A stretch of 64,000 nucleotides of DNA from Gloeothece verrucosa PCC 7822. Lineage in GTDB: Bacteria; Cyanobacteriota; Cyanobacteriia; Cyanobacteriales; Microcystaceae. Position 1 is the stretch's first letter, and the number at the start of each line of letters is the position of its first letter. The stretch lies in the NCBI RefSeq assembly GCF_000147335.1, contig NC_014501.1:4573501-4637500 (forward strand), given 5' to 3'. The notes beneath the pieces were generated by a model. The model searched no databases. It was given only the letters and a program-made list of their open reading frames with translations, and was not told where the DNA came from. Positions 16,284-25,485 of this stretch are shown piece after piece. The position numbers and the translations under genes were made by a program.

Positions 16284-17813
16284 ATGGTAACACTATTAGA
16301 AAATCCCTTCCGCGTTGGACTCTCGCAAGAGAAAACGCCTGAACCCCTAATTCTGGTCATATTTGGGGCATCAGGAGACTTAACCCAAAGAAAACTTATA
16401 CCCGCTTTATATCAATTTAGAAAAGAAAGACGGCTTCCGCGAGAATTGACAGTAGTAGGGGTGGCGAGGCGCGAATGGAGTCACGACTATTTTAGAGAAC
16501 AGATGCGCCAAGGCGTTGAAGAATTTGGCGGCGGCATAGAAAACGAAGAACTCTGGAACGACTTCGCCCAAGGACTATATTATAGTTCTGGGAATATGGA
16601 TGACCCAGACAGTTATCAAAAATTAAAAGACTTCCTCGAAGAACTAGATGGAATACGAGGAACCCGAGGAAATCGAGTCTTTTACTTATCAGTAGCGCCG
16701 AATTTCTTCGCCCCTGCCATTAAACTGCTCGGTTCTCACGGAATGCTCGCCGATCCGATCAAAAACCGCCTTGTGATTGAAAAACCCTTTGGTAAGGACC
16801 TCAGTTCCGCTAAGATCCTCAACCAAGTGGTGCAAAATGTTTGTAAAGAAGAACAAGTCTATCGTATTGACCACTATTTAGGCAAGGAAACCGTTCAAAA
16901 TCTCTTGGTGTTCCGCTTCGCTAACGCCATTTTTGAACCCCTATGGAACCGCCAATTTGTCGATCACGTTCAAATTACAGTGGCAGAAACCGTTGGTGTA
17001 GAAGACCGGGCTGGCTATTATGATAAATCCGGTGCCCTGCGAGATATGATTCAAAATCATCTCATGCAACTGTTCTGTCTAACTGCGATGGAACCGCCCA
17101 ACGGACTCAATGCTGATAGTATTCGCAACGAAAAAGTAAAAGTTCTACAAGCGACTCATTTAGCCGATATTCATAACTTAGAAAAATCAGCCATCCGGGG
17201 ACAATATAAAGCCGGCTGGATGAAAGGAAAACCCGTACCCGGATACCGCGAAGAACCCGGGGTCAACCCTAACTCCACTACCCCCACCTTCGTCGCGTTA
17301 AAATTAATGATCGATAACTGGCGTTGGAAAGGTGTCCCCTTCTATCTACGTAGTGGTAAACGTCTGCCGAAAAAAGTCTCAGAAATAGCCATTCAGTTTC
17401 GAGAAGTCCCCTTACTGATTTTTGAATCCGTCGCTCATCAAGCTAATCCTAATGTATTAAGCTTGCGGATTCAACCCAATGAAGGCATATCCTTACGCTT
17501 TGAGGCAAAAATGCCCGGAGCCGACTTACGGACTCGGACCGTCGATATGGACTTTAGTTATGGGTCTTCTTTTGGGATGGCAACCGCAGATGCTTATTCT
17601 CGTCTCCTGCTTGATTGTATGTTAGGCGATCAAACCCTATTTACCCGAGGCGATGAAGTAGAAGAAGCTTGGCGCGTGGTAACTCCCGCCTTAGCCGCTT
17701 GGGATGCACCTTCAGATCCCAGCACCATTCCCCAATATGAAGCCGGCACATGGGACCCCCCAGAAGCTGAATTTTTCATTAACCGCGATGGTCGCCGTTG
17801 GCGCAGACTCTAA
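16284..17813 (+). CDS. zwf: Glucose-6-phosphate 1-dehydrogenase
   Basis: A 509-residue glucose-6-phosphate dehydrogenase, the entry enzyme of the oxidative pentose phosphate pathway that supplies NADPH in the dark and, in diazotrophs, for nitrogen fixation. NADP-binding GASGDLTQRKL is at 28-38 and the active-site RIDHYLGKE at about 194-202. An AGGAG ribosome binding site precedes the ATG. Cyanobacterial enzymes need OpcA, encoded next downstream, for redox-dependent activation. The 215-base gap to opcA is filled with TAGTCATTAGTC-like repeats. Confidence 0.96.
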   Translation: MVTLLENPFRVGLSQEKTPEPLILVIFGASGDLTQRKLIPALYQFRKERRLPRELTVVGVARREWSHDYFREQMRQGVEEFGGGIENEELWNDFAQGLYYSSGNMDDPDSYQKLKDFLEELDGIRGTRGNRVFYLSVAPNFFAPAIKLLGSHGMLADPIKNRLVIEKPFGKDLSSAKILNQVVQNVCKEEQVYRIDHYLGKETVQNLLVFRFANAIFEPLWNRQFVDHVQITVAETVGVEDRAGYYDKSGALRDMIQNHLMQLFCLTAMEPPNGLNADSIRNEKVKVLQATHLADIHNLEKSAIRGQYKAGWMKGKPVPGYREEPGVNPNSTTPTFVALKLMIDNWRWKGVPFYLRSGKRLPKKVSEIAIQFREVPLLIFESVAHQANPNVLSLRIQPNEGISLRFEAKMPGADLRTRTVDMDFSYGSSFGMATADAYSRLLLDCMLGDQTLFTRGDEVEEAWRVVTPALAAWDAPSDPSTIPQYEAGTWDPPEAEFFINRDGRRWRRL

Positions 17814-18028
17814 TAGTTAACAGTAAACAGTAATCAGTTAACAGTTAATCGTTAATAGTTAATAGTCTCTAGTCATTAGTCAATAGTCCCTAGTCATGAG
17901 TGATTAGGATAACCGTTAAAAAAATAACCCAGATTAATCATCAATGATCCCCCATAGCCATGACTCGGTGATACATGACTAATGACCTATGACCCATTGA
18001 CCCATGACTACATAAGCAATAACGAACT
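17814..18028. repeat. Low-complexity TTAACAGTTAAT / TAGTCATTAGTC repeats
   Basis: The zwf-opcA gap holds degenerate repeats of AGTTAACAGTTAATAG and TAGTCATTAGTCAATAG, with GACTAATGACC copies on the far side. Similar tracts lie at 19400-19495 and 49253-49328. No gene is seen. Confidence 0.7.
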
Positions 18029-19399
18029 ATGATGACCACAGACACACCTCCGTTGGTATCGTTACAAGCTCCCAAGGATGTCTCGATTGATGAACTAGAA
18101 ACATCCTTAACCAATATATGGCAAACCTACAATAATAAAGATGATGGGCTGGCGGCAACTCGAGCAACCACCTTTACTTTTATCGTCTATGAAACCGAAG
18201 GCACTCAACAGTTATTAACAGCCCTAGGCTACTATTCTGGCCCAATTGATGGCATCGCCGGACCTAGAACCGTCCTCGCTATCAAAGCCGCTCAAAAAGC
18301 CTATGGATTAGAAATCACCGGCAAATCTAATCAGCAATTACTGACCAAATTACAAGAAACTTACGCTCAAGCCATCGCTGAGGGACGATTAACCAATGCC
18401 GAAGAGAAAGCGGTACAAATGTACCCTTCGGACTTAGAAGGAGCCGGACTCGCGGATGCAATTGCCGCCGTTAACCCCTGTCGTATCATTACCCTATGTC
18501 CCACAGTGGGCGAAGATGAAGGCGTAACCGCTCAAGTATCGGCTTATTGCCCGATTAACAAACGCTCACAACAAACCTTAATCTGTTGTGAATATATTAC
18601 CCTGCGGGGAACCGCCGAGGCATTAGACAGAATTGGCGGCATGATATCCGAGTTAGCGATTACCGAACTGCCTAAATATATCTGGTGGAAAGCCAGCCCC
18701 GAGCCAGAATACGGCTTATTTAAACGTCTAGCGGCTCAAAGTGATAGCGTAATCATCGACTCTAGCACCTTCACAAACCCAGAAACCGACCTCCTGAAAA
18801 TCGGCGAAATGCTGGAGAAAAAAATGCCTATGGCTGATTTAAACTGGGGCAGACTGGCGGCTTGGCAAGAATTGACAGCAGAGGCATTTGATGCCCCTGA
18901 ACGTCGTAGCGCGATCGGAGAAATTGACCGAGTGGTCATTGATTATGAAAAAGGAAACCCGGCTCAAGCTTGGATGTTCTTAGGTTGGGTAGCCAGTCGT
19001 CTAAAATGGTTACCAGTAGCCTACAAACAAGAAGGCGGAGATTATGACCTACGGCGCGTGACCTTCATGAGTCCTGATAAACGTACCGTTGAAGCTGAAT
19101 TAGCCGCCATACCTCTCGAAGACTACGGAGATATCGCCGGTGACTTGATCAGCATCAAACTCAGTTCAACCAATTTACAGGCTGACTGTTGTACGGTTTT
19201 GTGTTCAGAAACTAAAGGATGTATGCGAATGGAAGCGTCAGGCGGGGCCCAATCTTGCCGCATTGAACAAGTGACCTCTTTAGCGGACCAAAACACCGAA
19301 CAATTATTAGGTCAGCAATTACGCCGTTGGGGACAAGATCACCTCTATCAAGAAACTATGGAGCTAACCTACAAAATCCTTAAATTACTTAACACTTAA
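18029..19399 (+). CDS. opcA: Glucose-6-phosphate dehydrogenase assembly/activator protein OpcA
   Basis: A 456-residue OpcA that activates Zwf. The C-terminal OpcA domain holds YIWWKASPEPEYGLFKRLA, SDSVIIDSSTF and DLNWGRLAAWQELTAE. Residues about 57-110 (QQLLTALGYYSGPIDGIAGP, then RTVLAIKAAQKAYGLEITGK) match a peptidoglycan-binding-1-like module (PGbd: LGYYxGxIDGxxGPxT) inserted after the N-terminal segment. In cyanobacteria thioredoxin redox control acts through OpcA cysteines; several Cys (for example in the CCTVLCSETKGC region) are present here. It is the fourth gene of the fbp-tal-zwf-opcA cluster and its position after zwf supports the assignment. Confidence 0.94.
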   Translation: MMTTDTPPLVSLQAPKDVSIDELETSLTNIWQTYNNKDDGLAATRATTFTFIVYETEGTQQLLTALGYYSGPIDGIAGPRTVLAIKAAQKAYGLEITGKSNQQLLTKLQETYAQAIAEGRLTNAEEKAVQMYPSDLEGAGLADAIAAVNPCRIITLCPTVGEDEGVTAQVSAYCPINKRSQQTLICCEYITLRGTAEALDRIGGMISELAITELPKYIWWKASPEPEYGLFKRLAAQSDSVIIDSSTFTNPETDLLKIGEMLEKKMPMADLNWGRLAAWQELTAEAFDAPERRSAIGEIDRVVIDYEKGNPAQAWMFLGWVASRLKWLPVAYKQEGGDYDLRRVTFMSPDKRTVEAELAAIPLEDYGDIAGDLISIKLSSTNLQADCCTVLCSETKGCMRMEASGGAQSCRIEQVTSLADQNTEQLLGQQLRRWGQDHLYQETMELTYKILKLLNT

Positions 19400-19495
19400 A
19401 CCTTAACTGTTAACAGTGATCGGTGATAAGGTAAGGGACTAACCCCTATCTGCTGACAACTCTTAACTATTAACTGATTACTGTTAACTCAAAAA

Positions 19496-20899
19496 ATGTC
19501 TATTATTATTGCTGGTGAACGAAGCGGGGTAGGAAAAACAACGGTAACTCTCTCCCTGCTTTGTTTTTTATCTGCACACTCTCATCAAGTACAATCTTTT
19601 AAAGTGGGTCCTGATTACATTGACCCCATGTATCATACGGCAATCACCGGTCGCCCTTGTCGAAATTTAGACCCGGTTCTCACCTCGGAAACTTACGTGC
19701 AGTCGTGCTTTGCTCGTCATTGTCAAGGGGTGGAAATGGCTATAGTAGAGGGAGTAATGGGATTATTTGATGGTATTGCTTCTCCGGTTTCCCAAGCTAA
19801 CCGAGGCAATGGAATTAATGATTATGCCAGTACCGCCCACATCGCTCGACTGTTAAATTTACCCGTCTTATTAGTGATTGATTGTAGCCGCTTATCGGGA
19901 TCAGTGGCCGCCATCGCCGCCGGATATCGTGACTTGGACCCTCGCGTGAACCTTGCCGGTGTCGTCTTAAACCGAGTGGGCAGTGATCGCCATCTGCAAT
20001 TGCTCCAAGAAGCCCTAGAAACCCTCTGTTTACCCATTTTAGGCGTTATACGGCGGCAAAATCAAATTACTCTTGCTGATCGACATTTAGGTTTAGTGCC
20101 TGCTGGTGAACTTTCTCATTTATCTTCGCTCTTTGAGCAACTGACTCAGCTTGCGGCTACAAGTTTTGATTGGCAGCAACTCTTCCCCTTGCTGAAAACT
20201 TCTACTTCTCCTCATTCAGACATCTCGCTGCATCCGCCGCTTTCCCCTGCTTCGATTAAAATCGCGGTAGCTCAAGACAAGGCTTTTAATTTTTATTATG
20301 CCGATAATTTAGACATTTTAGTTAAATTAGGAGCAGAACTGATTTTTTGGAGTCCAATGCTTGACCCCCATTTACCAGAATGCACTCAAGGACTCTATTT
20401 TGGGGGCGGATTTCCTGAAGTGTTTGCCCAAGCTTTAACAGAAAATACCACCGCCCGCGCCTCGGTTGCTCGCGCCATTTCCCAGGGAATGCCCACCATT
20501 GCTGAATGTGGAGGGTTAATGTATTTATCGGAAAAAATCAGCGATTTTGAGGGAAAAACTTGGCCAATGGTAGGGATTTTGCCCACTGTCGCCATCATGA
20601 GTGAAACTTTAACATTAGGTTATCGTCAAGCCGCCGCTCACACAGACAGTCTTCTGCTAAAAGCCGGTGAAATTGTATGCGGACATGAATTTCATCGTTC
20701 CAAGCTCACCCCCACTCCCCCATTCCCTGATTCTCTATTTGAAGTCAAAAAAATTTCCTCCCCCGATGCCGTTTTTTGGGAAGGATGGAACTTGAAAAAA
20801 CTTCATGCGTCTTACATCCATCTTCATTTCGGTGAAACTCAACCATTAGCCGCAAAATTTTTAGCTCACTGTCTTGCATTTTCTTTTCAGGTACGCTAA
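19496..20899 (+). CDS. cbiA: Cobyrinate a,c-diamide synthase
   Basis: A 467-residue CbiA/CobB that amidates the a and c side chains of cobyrinate with glutamine and ATP in corrin synthesis. The N-terminal P-loop GERSGVGKTTVTL is at residues 7-19, VGPDYIDPMYH and GVMGLFDG follow, and the C-terminal glutaminase domain has the nucleophile motif AECGGLMYL and the conserved HEFHRSKL. It is 97 bases after opcA with a repeat-rich gap, so it may be separately transcribed. No other cobalamin gene is adjacent. Confidence 0.93.
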   Translation: MSIIIAGERSGVGKTTVTLSLLCFLSAHSHQVQSFKVGPDYIDPMYHTAITGRPCRNLDPVLTSETYVQSCFARHCQGVEMAIVEGVMGLFDGIASPVSQANRGNGINDYASTAHIARLLNLPVLLVIDCSRLSGSVAAIAAGYRDLDPRVNLAGVVLNRVGSDRHLQLLQEALETLCLPILGVIRRQNQITLADRHLGLVPAGELSHLSSLFEQLTQLAATSFDWQQLFPLLKTSTSPHSDISLHPPLSPASIKIAVAQDKAFNFYYADNLDILVKLGAELIFWSPMLDPHLPECTQGLYFGGGFPEVFAQALTENTTARASVARAISQGMPTIAECGGLMYLSEKISDFEGKTWPMVGILPTVAIMSETLTLGYRQAAAHTDSLLLKAGEIVCGHEFHRSKLTPTPPFPDSLFEVKKISSPDAVFWEGWNLKKLHASYIHLHFGETQPLAAKFLAHCLAFSFQVR

Positions 20900-20943
20900 T
20901 ATTACATAAGTAATCATAAGAACATAACCGTTCAGGGTAAAAA

Positions 20944-21162
20944 AAGGAGGTGATGCCTATGATAGATAGTAGTAGTAATATCATGGGTCTCCTGGTTGAA
21001 GTAAGCCGGCTGTGTGCCGGGGCCGTTCTCTAACAAACAGTTAGATTCCCATACTGAATGTAGGAGTTCCTTCCGGCAGTCAGGTTTCAATCAGAAGACC
21101 CGCTAGACCGCTCTCCCATCCTCTGTTATAGATTAATCTGTAACATGAAGAAGGGGGAGCGG
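20944..21162 (+). ncRNA. Structured RNA leader or sRNA upstream of the porin gene (family unknown)
   Basis: Four nested or adjacent stems are visible: 20985-21000 with 21086-21101 (15 pairs, one C-A mismatch, one G-U); CCGGC/GCCGG at 21006-21020; TCTAAC/GTTAGA at 21029-21045; and 21108-21117 with 21153-21162 (10 pairs), enclosing a 9-bp apical hairpin at 21124-21145. A competing 5' pairing of ATGATA with TATCAT (20959-20984) extends into GGG at 20985, so alternatives are possible. The region sits 280 bases before the porin start. It does not fit the 6S, tmRNA, RNase P or SRP patterns I know. Confidence 0.45.
20959..21033 (+). CDS. Possible 24-codon leader ORF with exceptionally strong ribosome binding site
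   Basis: ATG at 20959 to TAA at 21031 reads MIDSSSNIMGLLVEVSRL then CAGAVL. AAGGAGGTGAT at 20944-20954 complements the 16S 3' end found in this window over 11 consecutive bases, and the GGAGG core is eight bases from the ATG. Its codons run into one arm of a predicted RNA stem. It may be a leader peptide or micropeptide; I know of no family and the coding status is unproven. Confidence 0.4.
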   Translation: MIDSSSNIMGLLVEVSRLCAGAVL

Positions 21163-21440
21163 ATAGTTTCTAAAGGTCATGAGAAAAAAAATTTAAGAAA
21201 AATTTTAAGTTTAGAATAGTTCCCTACAGTTAGCGTTATAACAACTATTAATATAGATACGGACTTGAAGAGGACGCTCTCAAACAAAAAACCCATTAAA
21301 CCCAGAGAGTAACTGCCTCAGAAGAGTCTCAAAAAAAAAGTTACTTACCTTACTATCTATCCAAAAAAGAGATGTATAATAGGATGGAGAATAAGGCTAT
21401 GAACTATATAGTCAACCTTAGGTGTGAGGAAAAGCCGACA

Positions 21441-23351
21441 ATGTTAAAACTCTTCTGGAAATCTTTGCTGGTTAGTCCAGCTATTCTAGGGGCAGTCTTC
21501 GTAGTTTCATCTAATGCAAGTGCATCAGAAGATGTAACCAAGACAGAAACCCTAAAAGCAGATTCTGTTAATTCTCAAATAGCCCAAGTTCAGCCAGACT
21601 CGATCGCTCAAAATAACGATCAGATGTTGCAGCAGATAGAACAATATGGGAACGAAGGCGGAACCACTAGCCAAGGTCAAGTCACCAACGTCAACCAACT
21701 ACGCGACGTTGAGCCGACAGCCTGGGCTTATGAAGCATTACGGAGCTTAGTAGAACGTTACGGATGTATCGTCGGTTATCCAGACCGGACATTCCGAGGC
21801 GACCGCGCTCTAACCCGTTGGGAATTTGCGGCTGGTTTAAACGCCTGCTTAAACGTCATGGAGCGTTTAATTCAAGAAGGTATTGCCGTAGTACGCGAAG
21901 ACCTCGAAAAGCTCAAACGGTTAATGCAAGAATTTGAAGCCGAACTAGCGGCATTAGGAGCAAGAGTAGATAACTTAGAAGCGCGGGTAGCCTTCTTAGA
22001 AGACCACCAGTTCTCTACGACCACCAAATTACAAGGGGAAGTCATCTTTGCTCTGAGCGATACCTTTGGAGAAAACTCTAACGGAACTCGCCGCCAAACC
22101 CAAGCGGTATTCCAAGACCGGGTTCGTTTAAACTTTAACACCAGTTTCACAGGGAAAGACCGCTTAGTCACTCGTTTATCAGCAGGGACCGGCCAGTTCT
22201 TCGGGGATGATTTCAGAACCACTGCCACCGACAAGAATGGTACGGTAAGAACCGTTCAGTATGATAACCTGCAATCTCCCACCTACTCACAAACCTGGCA
22301 AACCTCTCCCAGTACAGATAACAACGTTTACGTAGACTGGTTAGCTTACTACGCGCCCATTGAAATCAGCAAAGACTTTGTAGTTAACACCTACGTGACT
22401 CCTTGGGGCGGTATCTTCCCTGACTTTATTCCTACCCTCAACCCCTACTTTGAAGACTTCGACGGTGGTAACGGTTCACTAAGCTCTTTTGCCCAAAGAA
22501 ACCCCATCTATAACATCGGTGGTGGTGCAGGTGCAGGTGTTAGTGTGCGTCTGGGCTTCCTAGACAGTATTCTCGGTCCCACCACATTAAGCGGCGGTTA
22601 CTTAGCAGCGCAACCCAACAATCCTCAACCCGGCACCGGTCTTTTCAACGGGGACTATGCTGCCCTAGCTCAACTTAATTTCAACTTATTCAACCGCGTT
22701 AATCTAGGTTTCACCTACAGCAACGCTTACCACAGTGCAGACAGCCCAATTTTCGGTCAGGGCTTAGGTTACGGTGATAACAACATCGGGCTAAATGGTA
22801 CTGCCCTCGCTAACCTGTCTCACCGTCAGCTTAGAAATTCTTATAACAGTGGTACAGTTGACTTCGCCCCCACAGGGAACGGTCAATCCTTTGCTAACAA
22901 TCCAGGATTCATTGATAACATTCAACCCTACGACTTCCGCCAAAAAATCACCAACAGCTACGGTGCTGAAATGGCAGTTCAACTCTTCCCTTGGGTAAGC
23001 TTCAGCGCTTTTGGAACCTATACTGATGTTAAGCTCATCGGTATTGGAGATGGTGAAATCTGGACTTATGGTGGTGGTTTTGCCTTCCCTGACTTATTTA
23101 AAGAAGGGAACTTGTTAGGCATCTTTGCTGGTGTGCAGCCCTACTTAAATAATAACGATATTCCAGGTTATCAAACTCGTTTTCTTGGAGCGCAAGACTT
23201 TAACCCCGTTCACGTAGAACTATTCTACAGATATCAAATTTCAGATAATATCTCTTTAACCCCAGGTGTGATCTGGATTTCTAAGCCTTCACAAGCTAAA
23301 CAAACTGTGGACGAAGTTATCGGAACTCTGCGTGGCACTTTCACCTTCTAA
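21441..23351 (+). CDS. SLH-domain outer-membrane porin (OprB family, iron-uptake porin type)
   Basis: A 636-residue major porin of the cyanobacterial SomA/SomB type. Residues 1-30 form a signal peptide (MLKLFWKSLLVSPAILGAVF then SNASA). An SLH domain (DVEPTAWAYEALRSLVERYG followed by GYPDRTFRGDRALTRWEFA) at about 85-145 anchors to cell-wall glycan; a coiled-coil segment with LEARVAFLEDHQF follows, then an OprB-type beta-barrel ending in the aromatic residue of GTLRGTFTF. I use the ATG at 21441 because the frame upstream to 21372 would bury the signal peptide. Such porins carry inorganic ions including iron. A long leader and an intrinsic terminator frame the gene. Confidence 0.93.
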   Translation: MLKLFWKSLLVSPAILGAVFVVSSNASASEDVTKTETLKADSVNSQIAQVQPDSIAQNNDQMLQQIEQYGNEGGTTSQGQVTNVNQLRDVEPTAWAYEALRSLVERYGCIVGYPDRTFRGDRALTRWEFAAGLNACLNVMERLIQEGIAVVREDLEKLKRLMQEFEAELAALGARVDNLEARVAFLEDHQFSTTTKLQGEVIFALSDTFGENSNGTRRQTQAVFQDRVRLNFNTSFTGKDRLVTRLSAGTGQFFGDDFRTTATDKNGTVRTVQYDNLQSPTYSQTWQTSPSTDNNVYVDWLAYYAPIEISKDFVVNTYVTPWGGIFPDFIPTLNPYFEDFDGGNGSLSSFAQRNPIYNIGGGAGAGVSVRLGFLDSILGPTTLSGGYLAAQPNNPQPGTGLFNGDYAALAQLNFNLFNRVNLGFTYSNAYHSADSPIFGQGLGYGDNNIGLNGTALANLSHRQLRNSYNSGTVDFAPTGNGQSFANNPGFIDNIQPYDFRQKITNSYGAEMAVQLFPWVSFSAFGTYTDVKLIGIGDGEIWTYGGGFAFPDLFKEGNLLGIFAGVQPYLNNNDIPGYQTRFLGAQDFNPVHVELFYRYQISDNISLTPGVIWISKPSQAKQTVDEVIGTLRGTFTF

Positions 23352-23387
23352 AAGGACGAAAGCTTAATCGATTAAAAAATCTTATTA

Positions 23388-23409
23388 CCCGCCCCAAGGC
23401 GGGATTTTT
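23388..23409 (+). terminator. Intrinsic terminator of the porin gene
   Basis: CCCGCC/GGCGGG stem, loop CCAA, then ATTTTT, 37 bases past the porin stop. Confidence 0.9.
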
Positions 23410-23709
23410 AGTAGCTAATTAAAGTAGCTATTTTCGGCAAAAATAGTTAAGATAAATCAAGGACAAATCTAAAAGATTTATAAAAATTATCCCGAAAAAA
23501 GTCGTCATCTAAAAAAATATTAGTTAGCTAAAAGACCATAAAAAGAATTAATAAATAATCTGCAAAAAAGTCTTAAAAACAAGAGCCGTGTCCGAAAAAT
23601 TGAATGGCTCTTACCAGAAAATAACGCCAGTTCAAAAACAAGATCATCAATAACAGTTTAAGAAAAAAAATTTTTGTTACCATTTGATTAAAACGATCAT
23701 GGGAAAATT
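23410..23709. other. 300-base AT-rich gap before cysK
   Basis: No gene was recognised. One hairpin, AAGAGCC (23581-23587) with GGCTCTT (23606-23612), encloses an 18-base loop without a T-run. The rest presumably holds the cysK promoter, which I could not pinpoint. Confidence 0.4.
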
Positions 23710-24675
23710 ATGCGAATTGCGAACAATATTACCGAATTAGTTGGTCACACGCCCTTAGTTCAGTTAAACCGTATTCCTCAAGCCGAAGGCTGCCTGGCTC
23801 AAATAGTGGTTAAATTGGAAGGCATGAATCCCGCCTCATCCGTCAAAGACCGCATCGGGGTAAATATGATTGATGCCGCCGAAAAAGCCGGGTTAATTTC
23901 TCCAGGAAAGACCGTTTTAGTAGAACCCACATCAGGCAATACCGGTATAGCCTTGGCCATGGCCGCGGCGGCTAAAGGATATCAACTCATTCTCACCATG
24001 CCAGAAACCATGAGTCTAGAACGGCGGGCCATGTTGCGAGCTTATGGGGCCCAGTTAGAACTCACCCCAGGAACAGAAGGTATGCGCGGATGTATTCAAA
24101 AAGCCTACGAAATCGTGCGAGTGCTGCCCAATGCCTATATGTTGCAACAATTTAATAATCCAGCTAACCCAGAAATCCACCGTCAAACCACAGCCGAGGA
24201 AATTTGGGAAGATACAGACGGAAAAGTCGATTTTCTCGTCGCAGGCGTGGGAACCGGCGGCACCATTACCGGTGTATCCGAAGTCATTAAACAGCGTAAA
24301 CCCTCCTTTAAAGCCATCGCCGTTGAACCCGCCAATAGCCCCATTTTATCAGGCGGAAAACCCGGCCCTCACAAGATTCAAGGAATAGGTGCCGGTTTTA
24401 TCCCAGAAGTTCTCAACATCAATTTCATTGATGAAGTTATCCCCGTTAGCGATGATGATGCCATGATTTTTGGTCGTCGTTTAGCACGAGAAGAAGGACT
24501 ACTATCAGGAATTTCAAGCGGCGCGGCTCTTTGTGCCGCCATAACAATTGGCAAACGCCCTGAGAATGAAGGTAAACTAATAGTAGTCATTCAACCGAGT
24601 TTTGGTGAACGTTATTTAAGTACCCCTCTGTTCCAAGAATTAGAGCCGAGGATGATTGCTATGCTTCATGGTTAA
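23710..24675 (+). CDS. cysK: Cysteine synthase A (O-acetylserine sulfhydrylase)
   Basis: A 321-residue PLP enzyme that makes cysteine from O-acetylserine and sulfide. The N-terminal ELVGHTPLVQL, the PLP-lysine segment NPASSVKDRI (Lys about 46), the PTSGNTGIALA asparagine loop and the phosphate-binding GVGTGGTITG are all intact. Residue pattern and length fit CysK rather than cystathionine beta-synthase. The downstream J-domain gene starts within its last codons. Confidence 0.93.
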   Translation: MRIANNITELVGHTPLVQLNRIPQAEGCLAQIVVKLEGMNPASSVKDRIGVNMIDAAEKAGLISPGKTVLVEPTSGNTGIALAMAAAAKGYQLILTMPETMSLERRAMLRAYGAQLELTPGTEGMRGCIQKAYEIVRVLPNAYMLQQFNNPANPEIHRQTTAEEIWEDTDGKVDFLVAGVGTGGTITGVSEVIKQRKPSFKAIAVEPANSPILSGGKPGPHKIQGIGAGFIPEVLNINFIDEVIPVSDDDAMIFGRRLAREEGLLSGISSGAALCAAITIGKRPENEGKLIVVIQPSFGERYLSTPLFQELEPRMIAMLHG

Positions 24676-25372
24676 ATCAAATCACTATAAAACACTTGAA
24701 GTGAGTCAACAAGCGACTCAAGGGGAGATAAAACAAGCTTATCGGCGATTAGCAAAGCAGTTTCACCCAGATAGTCGCTGTGAAACTGCTGATCATGACA
24801 AAATCGTCATGATTAATGCAGCTTACGAAGTTTTAGGCGATCCTCAGCGCCGTCGTGCCTACGATCAACAACTCAGCGTTGGGGATACTTATGACTTCTC
24901 TAAGCGACGACAACGAAGAACCGCCGATGCTCAAGATATCTATCAACATCATCGTCAAGCCGAAAAAAATGGCGAGGCTTATCAGGATCAATGGTATCAA
25001 CAAACCTATAGCCAAGTGATTCGTTTAATTAATCAGATCATTAAACCCTTGGATAGTCAGATTGAAGCTTTGTCGGCTGATCCATTTGATGATCAACTGA
25101 TGGAAGTGTTCCAAAGTTACTTAGAAACCTGCCGCCATTATTTGAACCAAGCTAAACTGCTCTTTTCCTCTCGCCCCAATCCCCCTAAATTGGCTAAAGT
25201 AGCGGCAAATCTTTACTATTGTCTCAATCAAGTTAACGATGGCATAGAAGAGTTAGAACTATTTACCCTCAACTACGACGATCATCATTTACATACCGGT
25301 AAAGAACTCTTTAGAATCGCGTCTCGCTTACGCAGTGAAGCACAAGAATATGCTAAAGCTTGCGTGAGATAG
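24668..25372 (+). CDS. J-domain (DnaJ-like) co-chaperone protein
   Basis: A 234-residue protein with an N-terminal J domain (residues 5-70) containing the HPD motif in AKQFHPDSRC, which stimulates Hsp70 ATPase. The remainder is helical and charged, with no Gly/Phe region, zinc domain or DnaJ C-terminal domain, so it is a type III J protein. I use the ATG at 24668, which overlaps the cysK stop by eight bases; a start at 24656 would add four residues. The overlap implies coupling with cysK. The client is unknown. Confidence 0.85.
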   Translation: MVKSNHYKTLEVSQQATQGEIKQAYRRLAKQFHPDSRCETADHDKIVMINAAYEVLGDPQRRRAYDQQLSVGDTYDFSKRRQRRTADAQDIYQHHRQAEKNGEAYQDQWYQQTYSQVIRLINQIIKPLDSQIEALSADPFDDQLMEVFQSYLETCRHYLNQAKLLFSSRPNPPKLAKVAANLYYCLNQVNDGIEELELFTLNYDDHHLHTGKELFRIASRLRSEAQEYAKACVR

Positions 25373-25485
25373 TTATTCGTCAATTATCCATTTCGTCTTT
25401 GGCCTATCTTATCTCGTAAATCCAGCCCAAATTAGTTTATGCTGAGGATAGGGTGTTGTTAACATAACTTTACACATCAGCTTAT

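Noticed and set aside
21086..21110. B12-box-like sequence (TCAGAAGACCCGCT) suggesting a cobalamin riboswitch after cbiA
   Set aside because: The other conserved parts (GGTGAAA.TCC, CCCGC.ACTGT and GCCACT) are missing, so a cobalamin riboswitch is not supported.
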